Shown one piece after another: positions 10,802 through 21,079 of a stretch of DNA of 64,000 nucleotides. The first letter of the stretch is position 1. Each line of letters starts with the position of its first letter. The stretch covers positions 2,046,001 through 2,110,000 of the forward strand of contig JAMXSV010000024.1 in NCBI GenBank assembly GCA_027559495.1, written 5' to 3'. Below the pieces are notes generated by a model. That model was not told where the DNA came from and searched no databases. It saw only the letters and a list, made by a program, of their open reading frames with translations. Both the position numbers and the translations under genes were made by a program. The DNA is from Aurifilum marmelostoma. Its lineage: Eukaryota; Ascomycota; Sordariomycetes; Diaporthales; Cryphonectriaceae.

Positions 10802-13800
10802 GTTGATGACGATGATAGTGTTCGAGTTGATCTTGTGATGGTTTTAGACGATCGAGTTCCTCACAGTGGTTGCTTGGATGGGCTGTAAGGTGGTTTGCAG
10901 GAGATGGGTGGGTTGAGAAGAATCGTCGACCAGATGAGGGTGAAGGAGATGTGGATGAGGGAGATAGTGTTGGCACAGGTCGCCAAAAGTCGCGTCAACA
11001 AGTAATGCCCAAAGGAGAGGCGCTAGCAACAATCAGCAGCATCTGTTTCCAGGTGACCTTACTGGCCAGATCAGAAAGGACTGGAATATGGGATGAAAAC
11101 TCTTGCTGCCGTGGTTCTTGGACCCTTAGGTTGATATGCATGCTGCTGCTATCACCCTACCCTCCTGCTCATAGAATCTCCACCCAAAAGCAGCATCCCC
11201 TGGGGTCTCACAAGATACCAACCCCTTATATAGCCCCTTTCTCAGCAGTAGACCAACTGCATCAGACCTCACTGACTGACCAGGATGCTGGGATCTGCAG
11301 CCCATGGCCATAGAGGCAGACAGCCTCTCCATCTGACCTAGGCCACCCATACGTGAATGGTGCACCTTACCGCCCTTGAATCCAGCAGCACTGCCTCTGG
11401 CAGACATCAGATCCCATCCATAATCATGCCTTTACAGAGCCTTCTGCAGAAACCCTCCTCTTGGTGGCATGCTCAGAGATCTGGTGCGCGCCACTACCAT
11501 ATGCCTCCCCGCTGCTAACCGATTCAGAGAGCGGCCAAGCGCACCTTGCCTTCCAGCCCAGTGCTGGGTGACTTGCCCATATTACCAACCACACTTGTGT
11601 TGGATCTGTGCCTCACTTTTGTGGGGTTAAAATAGCTCTTGTTAAACCAGATGACAGTCTCCTCACTGATCCAGGTTCTCGCCTTCGAGAGTATGTGCTC
11701 AATGTGAGGATATCGTTGTAGAATGTAGAACAAAGTGCAGGTAGCGCAATCTGAGCCTTGAAAAGAAACCAGCAGATTATCCTCACCCCATCTGCAGTAC
11801 CAGGGCATTCTTGTCTGCACTCAACCGAATTCTTCTCTTCTCTTTTCCTGCTCAGCCAGAACGATCAACCTTGATCCACAGGAGCTGTGTGTCAAGCTGT
11901 TGAACTCGCACAGCCTACCCTTAGGGTAAAGAGGCCCGAGGATTTGTACAGTCTAAAGGAAAATCATGAGAACAGGATAGCTTATACCTGTAAGACTTCT
12001 GATAGAAAACATGAGGAAAGATATCTGGTTCGTGACTGGACAAGTTTAAGAAGGGCGCCTTATGCATAGTTCGTGCCATCAAGCTCTGGGCGGGCAACCT
12101 CGGAAGGGTCTCCGGGAGAATCTAAACCGATGAGGAGGTCAAGGGCCCAGCTCACAGAAGAGGGCCACCCTGCATGAGGGAAGTGAGCATATCAATGAAC
12201 GAAAGGGTTTTTAGAAGCATCCATGTGCGCCAACTAGCCTTTTGTATGGATGGCAGGGCATTGTCATGAGTATACCATACTGCTGATGTTTGATCCGAAG
12301 CTTAATGAAGGGTCCCTCTGCAACAAGGACCCCAGGGTATGGAGAACCAAGGCTACTTACCACTATAAGTACCTGGGGAACGCTGAGGTGGGGACTAGGA
12401 TGGCCCTTTCCCGCTTCAGCCCACTTGTACGGCTCGATCCGTTGAGCGAGTGGGCAGCTGGGCAGGTACAGTTACTCAAGCACGGTAGGCAAGCACCACG
12501 GAATACCAAGTAGAGTGGACAGATCTAGGCGAGATTGAATTTTCTGCATCGAGACCTTGTGCCTGCCTCCCAGTTTTTACTACGTACTTTACTCTCCACA
12601 TAGGCGAACCCCTTGATCATCTATATGTATCTTGTTTGCGCTCCTCTGGTACTACAACGTCCACAAGGGGTCTGTGAAGCAGAAGCTTAGAATGGGATCT
12701 CAGCCCTGGATGGGAAATGCAATGGGGGACCGGACTTCTTAGCAATGACCGGATGACCTTCTTGGGGATTACTCCGTAATGCGGAGTTTCCCCGGATTGG
12801 GCCTAGCAGCTTTCCGTTACCAGATTACCGGATGGGACAGAGGTGCTATAGTGAGTACTTGATAGCGACAATAGAGCCTTTGGCAATAGTTGGACCACTA
12901 ACCACTAACCTGGGGGCCAGACCATCCTGTAGTGCCTGTGTACCGTAGCACGACAGACTGGGAACGGGCGAGGGGTGTCGTCACTGTTTCCTCAGCCTGT
13001 TCTCTCCTGCAGCGCATCTGCACCCTGGTCGCCCGCACACCCGCCAGATCCGCCCCTTCGTCGGAAAAGTGAGCAGCCTACAAAGGAGAGAGGCATTTCG
13101 CTAGTTTGAGGGCCTGAGAGCTTCGGTCCGATGCAGCTCATCGAGAGTCTCCAATCTCAGCAGGGCTGTAGACAGAGAACAGGGACTAGGACTGCTCTCC
13201 ACCTCGTCTGCGCAGCGACGCCTGTTGCAACTTTATTACTGCGCTGCTTGCCAAGAGCCAAGAGAAACCCCAGAAAATAAGACAGGGTCCAAGTGTCTCT
13301 TTATTGCTCGGTCCTCCTGCTGTCAAATTATCTCAGAAAGGGAAGGTATTTCTCGAATTGTGTTTTCGGCCCTGCCATAGTACAGTGCAGTGCAGTACAT
13401 CACCACTGATCAATCGACGCCTACACGAGTCGTGGACCAGGCTTGTACTACTATCAGTACACAGCACTTTAAAGCCGCCTGGACTCACCAGGGACTCCCC
13501 TCCGACGTCCCGGCCCCCAGAAATCCCCACCTGGGCTCGCTATTTCCCGGTCACTCCTGTCGCCAGTACGGCCTTGCCTGTGCAGCCAGACTCCCATCCA
13601 AACCTTGGGGGAGACTGGGTCACCACTCCTCATTCTAGTCTTGTATCCGTTCTCAATTACACCACCAACACCCGTGCCGTCCGTCCGTCGATTGAGAAAT
13701 CCGCCCCTCGGGTCACGATCAGTCAAGTAGATCACAATCAATCCATTCTTTCATCCATCAGTCATCCTGTTGATTCCATCCCATAACCGACTTGCAGGAC

Positions 13801-14240
13801 GAATCAACCCCGTCCCGGCGACGACTCTCTCAGCTGCTGCGACACCCCCCCAAATACGGACACACTTGCTCTTTCACTTTTGTTTGAGGTCTGTCTGGCC
13901 TGGTCTGCTCTGCTCTACCCCCTCCCTCTCAGGCGAAGTGCGCGCGCGTGTGGAGCGGTGTTACTCTGCATCATCCACCCCTGTTTCGAGTCCCTCCTGC
14001 CAACTACAACGACGACCGTTGCGCCCCCCCCCCCCTCCCAATCAAGATACCGTCACGACAATCGAATCCTCACGATTAGAACGACTCCTTGCCTTGTCTG
14101 CCAATCTCGAGCCAGTACGCATATGACATAGTTCAGCGTCCTGTAGGCTCCTTTTATTTCCGCCAATCCCGCCCCTCCACCTCCCGGGTCGTATCACCAC
14201 TACCACTGCCATCACCACCACTCCTTCATATCCTCTAGTC
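10802..14240. other. Gene-poor 3.4 kb stretch and long leader of the UBL gene
   Basis: No frame here has recognisable domains. A 98-codon frame on the minus strand (11524-11820) and an 87-codon frame on the plus strand (12250-12513) are unsupported. The part from about 13300 to 14240 is pyrimidine-rich and looks like promoter plus 5' leader of the following gene, including a 12-C run. A short palindrome (about 12769-12786) sits inside a cluster of CCGGA words. No transposase-like coding was seen. Confidence 0.45.
14024..14035. repeat. Poly-C tract (12 C)
   Basis: A run of 12 C in the presumed 5' leader of the UBL3/MUB-like gene. Confidence 0.85.
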
Positions 14241-15034
14241 ATGGCCGATACAGAGCAGACCGTGATGAGCGGTGGTCAAGGCGGTCAGGCGGGCGCAGCG
14301 GAAAATAAGGACGCCCTCGAGATGAAGAAGATGGACTTGCCTCAGCCCTCCGTCCCGGCCAAGGACGATGACACACCTGAAGCCCACGACACCGAGGCAT
14401 CCTCCAAAGGCAAGGAGGTCGCGGCATCATCCAACCGCCAGGAGCGGACCGACTCGCTGTCGATAGGTGCTGCCGACGCGCCAGTACCCATGACGCCTGT
14501 CAATCCTGCCGATGGGCCCGCATGCAATATTACCCTGCTCCTGCCCACGGGCGCGAGGCATCCGTACAAGATCGATGACAAATACCTGACGAAGCGCAAC
14601 GTCGATGTGCCCGAGATGACAGAGAATGGCAAGAAGGATCCGTTCAGCATCAGTGTGTACAAGCTCAAGGAGCTGATATTGCGGGAATGGCGCGAGGAGT
14701 GGGACGGCAAGCCAGCCAGCCCGAGCAGTATACGACTGATTCACTTTGGAAAACTGCTCGACGATAAGGAGCAGCTGAAGAGTGAGCGGTCCATTCCCCT
14801 CCTCCTTTCACGGCTGGACCTCATACACTAGACTTGTTTAGAGGTATAACGAAAAGATGCAGAGGCTAACAGACTACCGCAGAGTACCGCTTCAGCGCCG
14901 AGAATCCCAATGTCGTCCACATGTCTGTCAAACCGGCCGAGATGTTGGAGGAAGATGAGGCTGCTAAAGGCAAAAGCAGCAGCGGAGGAGGGAGGACCAG
15001 CGAGGGCGGCTCAGGGTGCTGCATCATATTATAA
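14241..15034 (+). CDS. UBL3/MUB-type membrane-anchored ubiquitin-fold protein
   Basis: Two exons, 14241-14781 and 14883-15034, flank a 101-bp intron (GTGAGC donor, CCGCAG acceptor) and give 230 residues. Residues 1-90 are low-complexity and probably disordered. From about residue 95 a ubiquitin-like fold is recognisable: beta strand 'CNITLLLPTGARHPYKI', 'VYKLKELILREWREEW', 'SIRLIHFGKLLDD' and 'FSAENPNVVHMSVKP'. The protein ends in GCCIIL. A Cys-Cys pair four residues from a terminal Leu is a CAAX-type prenylation signal favouring geranylgeranyl, as in animal UBL3 and plant MUB proteins. There is no C-terminal GlyGly, so it should not be conjugated like ubiquitin. I infer a membrane-bound, non-conjugated ubiquitin-fold protein, perhaps acting in sorting or E2 recruitment as in plants. 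Its partner in fungi is unknown to me. Confidence 0.82.
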
Positions 15035-15932
15035 GAACATCAGCACTCAGGCCTTGGTGCCATATTTGCAAGAGAGACGTCTGGTATCGGGATTTCATAC
15101 ACCCTCTACACCCACTGACCACACTCCTCATGCACACCAGGACGGGTGCGTGCATCATGAGAAGCATGAATAGTGCGGCGCCAGTTGCCTGGAGGCCGGG
15201 AGTCCAAAGAGACACCATCAGCAAAAGTCTAATTGCGGCTTTCCTGGAACTGCACAGCTGAGGAGCTGGTAACCTCATCGATATCGACATGCCTGTGGAT
15301 TCCGACTGCCCTCCTTCCGTCACATATATACACATGCCTCGGATTGCATCTCGTCTGTCCGCGTTTTTCTGCATTTCTATTTTTCAAAGCTTGTTGGAGG
15401 CATCATTTAGGAAGAAGTGGCTGCTCTCCGTGGTGTTCAGGGCTCAATTTTTGCTATTTTGTAGTGGCCAGGAGGCGGCGGGTATGGGTCTTAGTATTGC
15501 TGGCGTAAGTCATCGGTAATTTTCGGGGGGTCTTTGCTGGGCTCATTGATATCTTCTCCCAACGTCGCAGCATCACGCAGACGAGTGGAGTACACATGTC
15601 CATATTGTGGGTAGGAATTCGATCATTGGGAACTCAATTTATACTCGCACATATGGTCTTGAGGTCATTCATTATGTGCAATCGCCGACTAGAGGTGGTG
15701 TAAGAAGGGAGGCTATGGCTTTCCCCCACTTAGGTGTCCACTCTCTGCGGTGTCTATACTGATGGTTCTTCATCTATGCGCCGTAGTCGTACAGAGCCTC
15801 CTCGCAATCAGGTCTAGAGACGAAGAGTCTCGCTTCTTTCTTTGGACCACTTCTCGTGATCATGAAAACCCACCCTGCCTGTCCTTCCTCCTCACAAGGC
15901 CGCGAGATTCACCACCATTTCCCTCGTGTGCC
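15035..15932. other. Convergent 3' region, no gene seen
   Basis: This lies between the 3' ends of the UBL gene and UMP1. No coding or RNA features were recognised. Confidence 0.5.
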
Positions 15933-16531
15933 TCAGATCTTTAACTTCCTCTCCATCTCCTCATGGACACCAACAACACCCCTCTGGTCCTCACCAGTAA
16001 AGACGTCCTCCCAGTCGACAGTGGCCTCCCGCCCCTTGAGTATGTCCTCGTGCACACTCGCGGCGGCACCGCCGCCTAGGGCCATGGGCCGCCACTGGCC
16101 CTCGCGCGTGATCTTGAGCTCCATGCCGCGGCGGATAGGCTCGGCGACGCCAAACGTCCGCCGGAGGGACTCCATGCGCAGGCTCTCCTGGGTGGTCTCC
16201 CACTGCTTGAGGCGCGCCTCGAGAGGGTGGGCGGAGCTTGGGGCCGTGGAGTCGTGGGTCTGAGCGAAGGGGGTCGGGGCCTACGCCGGCGCGGAGGGTG
16301 TCGTGGAGGCCTGGGGCCGAGGGGGCGCCGTGGGCGGAAGGGCGGATGTGGGAGTAGGTGGAGGAGTGGGCATCCGCGGGGACGATGCGGAGGGACTGGG
16401 GGGGAGGGGTGGGTTAGCTCAATCTCTTGTTTGGAGGTGATGGAATGGAGAAGGAGGAGGAGGAAGAGGGAGAGCAGAGCAGGTCAGGTCTGCGTGGCCT
16501 GTGTTGGAAGAGGGTTGGTGCGGCTTACCAT
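15933..16531 (-). CDS. UMP1: Proteasome maturation factor UMP1, with a one-base frame break
   Basis: The first exon contributes only the ATG (16529-16531). A 133-bp intron follows (GTAAGC donor, CCCAG acceptor), and the rest is on 15933-16395. The first part reads SLRIVPADAHSS and then APGLHDTLRAG, the conserved 'DTLR' block. The second part reads 'HPLEARLKQWETTQESLRM', 'FGVAEPIRRGMELKI' and 'DWEDVF', all hallmark UMP1 blocks. The two parts are in different frames. The switch falls near the run of five G at 16269-16273 (plus strand), and one base fewer there gives an intact 154-residue protein of normal length. UMP1 is the chaperone that binds half-proteasomes and is degraded when the 20S core closes. 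I judge the gene real and the break most likely a sequence error. Confidence 0.88.
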
Positions 16532-17039
16532 CTTGGGCGGCTCGTGAAGGGTGTCGTTTGGAGGGAGACAAGTTGATTTGCGGTTTGCAGTTGGGTTCCT
16601 CTGTAGGGTTGACGCTTCTTTTTCAGAAGGAGGAGAAGAAGAAGGAAACAAACGTTTGATGGAGGGAGTTCCTTTGTTGGTGTGGTCGTTAAGTCTTGGG
16701 AAGGTGGATGTCGTCTGTCTGAGGGTCTTGCGTGGAAGCTTAGCAACAAGTCGAGCCGCAGGCTGCCAAGAGCTGCGTGTATGTAATGCTGCTGCTACCT
16801 GGGCGCGCCGGGTAGTGAGCACGGACCAGGCTCTTGCCTGCCTGCTACCCCATAGTTTAGAAGTGGGTGGGTGTCTTATTCCCGGCGTTATGACCGCACG
16901 CACATAAGTACAGGCTCATCAAGGCAGGTAGTAACAAGCTCACGCCTTCATCGTCAAGCAACTACCAAAATAGTCAGTCATCCAATAAACTGCCTTTGAG
17001 TGGGCATGGTTTTGGATCTTCTTCCAGACCTCGGTCATC
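16532..17039. promoter_or_regulatory. Divergent promoter region, UMP1 / ABC ATPase
   Basis: About 0.5 kb lies between two divergently transcribed start codons. Both promoters must lie here. No specific site could be assigned. Confidence 0.45.
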
Positions 17040-19035
17040 ATGAAACCTCTTCCAGTGCGTCCGCCAATAGTACACATCACCAATGGCACGTTCTATAGGC
17101 ACCATCCCTCGGCGCAGGTAGCGCACCCCAACCCGCCCTTCTTCTCCGGCCTCAACTTTGAGCTCCCGTCAGACACCAAGTCCAGGGACCGCTGGTGTGT
17201 GGTCGGCCCGTCGCTCTCAGGAAAGACGACCTTTCTTCAGGTCTTGAGGGGTCAACACCTCTGCATTCCTCCTACAACACGTACGTATCCTTACCTGGCT
17301 ACAGACGACGTCCCGCACCGTCTGAAGGCCGCGAACAAGGCGATCCAGTATGTGGGCTTCGACGCCGAGCGCTCAGGCGGCGGGCTGGGACCGGCAACGT
17401 CTGCATACCTGTCCGCAAGATATGAGTCGCGGCGTGAGAGCACTGACTTCTCCCTGCGGGACTTCCTCCTCGGCAACACCCAGCTGAACCCATTCAACCT
17501 GCCCGGTGAGGATGATGGCATCAGTGCCGGCCTGATGGATCGCGTCGTAACAGATCTGCGACTGCAGCCTCTGCTCGACCTGCCTGTGGCTTTTCTCTCC
17601 AACGGACAGGGTCGGAGGGCCCGCATCGCGCGCGCCTTGCTGATGAGCCCCGAGGTGCTACTTCTTGATGAGCCCTTCATGGGCCTCGACCCGCCAACCG
17701 TAGCGTCTATCAGCCCGCTGCTAAAGGGCATGGCCGAGAAGGCGGCGCCGAGGCTGGTGCTCAGCGCGAGACCACAGGATCCCCTTCCCGAGTGGGTCAC
17801 ACATCTGGTGTATCTGCGGAATGATTGCCAGGTGGGCGCGATGGGAGAGAGGGAGGTTGTCGTGGAAGGATTAAGAAAGTACCTGCGAGGTGTGAGGAAG
17901 GGCGGGCTGACAGAGGATGAGGCCATGCCCGTGCGAGCATTGAGAGAGATGGGAAAGGTATTGACAGAGAGCGGTATACGAGGAGTCGGGTTAGGCGAGG
18001 AAGGGGAGACATTCGCCGGCGCGGCTGTGCCTAGGCCAAAGCAGGAGGAGAGACCGCAGTCGCTCGGAGAGCCTCTGGTTGAGATGGAAGGTTGCCAGGT
18101 AAGATACGGCAGTAAGGTCGCGTTGGGCAACTGGACAGAAGAGAAGGACGGACAGCCTGTCAAGGGACTGTCGTGGACAGTGAGGAGAGGGGAGCGGTGG
18201 GGTGTCTTCGGGCCCAACGGCTCAGGAAAGACGACTATCGTGTCGCTCCTCTGCTCAGATCATCCTCAGACATACTCTCTACCCATCAAGCTATTCGGCC
18301 GCAGCCGATTACCGGAGCCCGGCTCTGGACAGCTGCCACTCACTTTCTGGGACATTCAGTCTCGCATTGGACACTCCAGCCCAGAGGTGCACCAGCACAT
18401 GCCCCGAAGCCTGACGATACGGCAGGTGATCGAGAACGCCTGGGCCGACACGTTCTTGCTAAAACCCAAGCTGAGTGACGAGGCCCGCACCAAGGTTGAC
18501 GCGTCTCTGCACTGGTTCGAGCCGGAGCTGAACCCCTCCCACAACAGCGGCGTGCCATCTGACCTGTCCTGGGCGAGCAGCTACATCTTCGGCGAGCTCT
18601 CCTTCAGCGCACAGCGCGTCCTGCTCTTCATCCGGTCCATGATCAAGAACCCAGACGTCGTTGTTCTCGACGAGGCCTTTAGCGGCATGGACGAGGCGGT
18701 CAGGGACAAGTGCGCGCTCTTCCTTGCTGAAGGTGAGGCTAAGACATATGCAGCGAGCACAGGGGGAGGTCATGAGCGGCGGAGGCTCCAGCACCACGAC
18801 GGAGGCAGTGGTGGTTGATAGCGAGCAGGCCAAGACTGGTAACGTCAAGGTCACCGGCTTGTCAGACCAGCAGGCCTTGATCTGTATCAGCCATATCAAG
18901 GAGGAAGTACCTGACGCCGTGCGGGAGTGGTTGTGTCTGCCTGAAGCCAACTCCGAGATGCCTGCGCGATTCGGCCGTCTAGATGGTCCGTTGCGGACGG
19001 ACTCTAGGAGATGGAACGAGATCTGGGCTATCTGA
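17040..19035 (+). CDS. Soluble tandem ABC ATPase (YDR061W-like), with a one-base frame break
   Basis: It has two ATP-binding cassettes and no membrane segments. Cassette 1: Walker A 'GPSLSGKTT' near residue 60, signature LSNGQGRRARIARAL near 185, Walker B 'VLLLDEPFMGLD' near 205. Cassette 2: Walker A 'GPNGSGKTT' near 392, signature-like FGELSFSAQRVLLFIRSM, Walker B 'VVVLDEAFSGMD' near 540, and His-switch 'CISHIKEEVPD'. This order matches the yeast YDR061W family, whose role is poorly known. The frame changes between the last Walker B and the His-switch. With one base fewer in the five-G run at 18762-18766 the protein reads through to 19035 with 664 residues. A 52-bp intron at 18733-18784 would also restore the frame but lacks a good branch site and removes sequence resembling the family. 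The cassette 1 and 2 signatures deviate from LSGGQ (SNGQ, LSFSA). Confidence 0.85.
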
Positions 19036-21079
19036 TTGAGTAAATCACTGTCGGGTACTGCATGTCAACATATCTACAAATATTTACAGCCAAAAAGCTC
19101 AGAGGAAGAGTCTGTTTATTTGTCCCCATGCGCTTCTGAACTGACTACTGGGCAATATATCAGCCTGTAGATCTGTGAGAGTCCTGCAAACTCCTAGAAG
19201 TTGTTTGGGGGGGGGGGGGGAGATAGAGGGGAAAAAAAGGAAGGGAAAAAAAAAAAACGTCTCGACGACAATCTGTTCGGCGCCCTATTAACTTTCTGGA
19301 CACGGGATAAAGTCTCCACACGCGCATCACACGCACACCTTCTGTCTTTCGCAAGAGGTCAACGCCGCTCCGACACACCAAATTCTTTGTGAATAACGGC
19401 TGGACGTTTAGCTGCAGCTACGACTTCCGCGGCGTGATAAATAGCCAACAAAGGGCTTGTCCTCTACAGGCCGTGTCTTCCTTTCCACGGAGAAACCTGA
19501 TCTGAACTTGGGCTGAGTGTCAGGGTGAGACAATCAATTTAGACTTGCTTCCTGGGCAACAGCTCGACTCCAAGCTCGCCCGTGCGCCGCCATACAGGTA
19601 AGCAAAGCGGGCAAATTGTGTTGTGAGACAACGCCACAATATGTGCTATACAGGCTGGGGCGGGCGGCGTTGATGCTTTTGAATCAACATGACACGGCTG
19701 CGTACAACAAAAACTTAGTACGTAGCATATATACGGAACAAAGCAGCCGGATGTGTATGTGCCTCGGAAGCAGCAAATGTTGGGGTTTGGTTTTATATTC
19801 TCCCTCCCTTCATCTTCCATTTCATCTTCTTTCGGGATCCATCATGGGGCGCACGTAATTGCATATATGTATGGAACCCGTCCCACCAGCAGCCGCGCCC
19901 AAGTCCGACAAGGGCAACCTCGTCAATCATGGCATTGCAGCCATTGGCGACGGCGCGTCTTTTTCTAAAATTCCGAAAGGCTTGCTCATGTTTCAGCCCC
20001 AAAGTAGTACCATGTAAGACTCGGAAAGCTTCGAGGCCAAGTCATAGTAGCCACCTTTTTGTCCACCCAAGTGGGCTCAAGGAGATGTCCGAAGCATTGT
20101 TGGTCCTGCATTGAAGTATATACTATATGATCGTGACCTCTCACTGTACTGCCTGATAAATGGCCAACTCATAGATTCAATGATAGTACTGAAAAGGACA
20201 GAATGTACATACCATAGTGCTGCTGTAGGCTCGTGTCATCTATCCACCACCGCGTATCCGCCGTGTCGAGGGTCCCGGGGCCAGGGAACTTCCCGTGCCT
20301 AATTGACATTCTTCCAGCCTCCTATTTTCCATTTTGGGCAACACAATGTGGATGAGGCGCCTACAGTCTCCATATTATAAGGTAGTCGGCCGAGGGGGGG
20401 GCCATCACGTCCACGGCGGTGATTGGCGGTTAGCAGGTGAGGCGAGCCAGGATGTATTGAGGTGGGCTGGGGTGCGTCATTCCAGCCACCTCAAAATTCT
20501 TATCTTATCAGGGCGTTGCTGTGGATACCCCGTACTAACCGCCCAAACACAGACAGACGGACACGCCTTCCTCCCCTCCACGGCGGCCCTTCACTGCGCC
20601 CTGGCAAGCACGTCTTGGAGTAGCGTATCCACACTCGAGCCTATACCTTGACGTGCAGTCTTCCATGCGCCGTCGCCGTTGCTGTTTTGTCGACCCTGTG
20701 CCTGATCCTGATCCTGTTCTTGGTCCTGTTCCTGATCTCGATTTGGGAAGGACATACAGTAGTACCACCCAACCCTTTTCTTCCCCTCGAGAATATCCTG
20801 GGCGACCAATCGAGAGTACCATTCCCAACCTCTCGATTATTCACCAGGGGACACCCCTCTCCCTTGACATCAAGCAGCAGACACCAGGCAGAGCTACTAC
20901 CACACTCATTCAACTCTTTTCATTCATCTGCCTTCGTTGTCAATTCACAAGCAGGTCAGGTCGAGGTCCAGCGCTCGTCACCTGGGAAACCTTCATTTCT
21001 TCATCCGTCAGACATTCCAGTGCCAGAGCACCCCCCCCCCCTCTCTAACCTTTTACCTCCCTCCCGCCTGCTGGTCATT
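19036..21079. other. 2 kb upstream region of the chitin synthase gene
   Basis: No separate gene was recognised. It contains a 14-G run (19207-19220). The last 430 bp are open in the same frame as the chitin synthase but have no ATG. Repeated CCTGAT/CCTGTT words at about 20700-20740 make a low-complexity pyrimidine-rich leader. Confidence 0.5.
19207..19220. repeat. Poly-G tract (14 G)
   Basis: A run of 14 G followed by purine-rich sequence, just downstream of the ABC ATPase gene. It is non-coding. Confidence 0.9.

Noticed and set aside
11524..11820. 98-codon minus-strand frame in the 10.8-14.2 kb gap
   Set aside because: It has no recognisable domain and nothing adjacent supports a longer gene. 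I cannot exclude a lineage-specific small protein.
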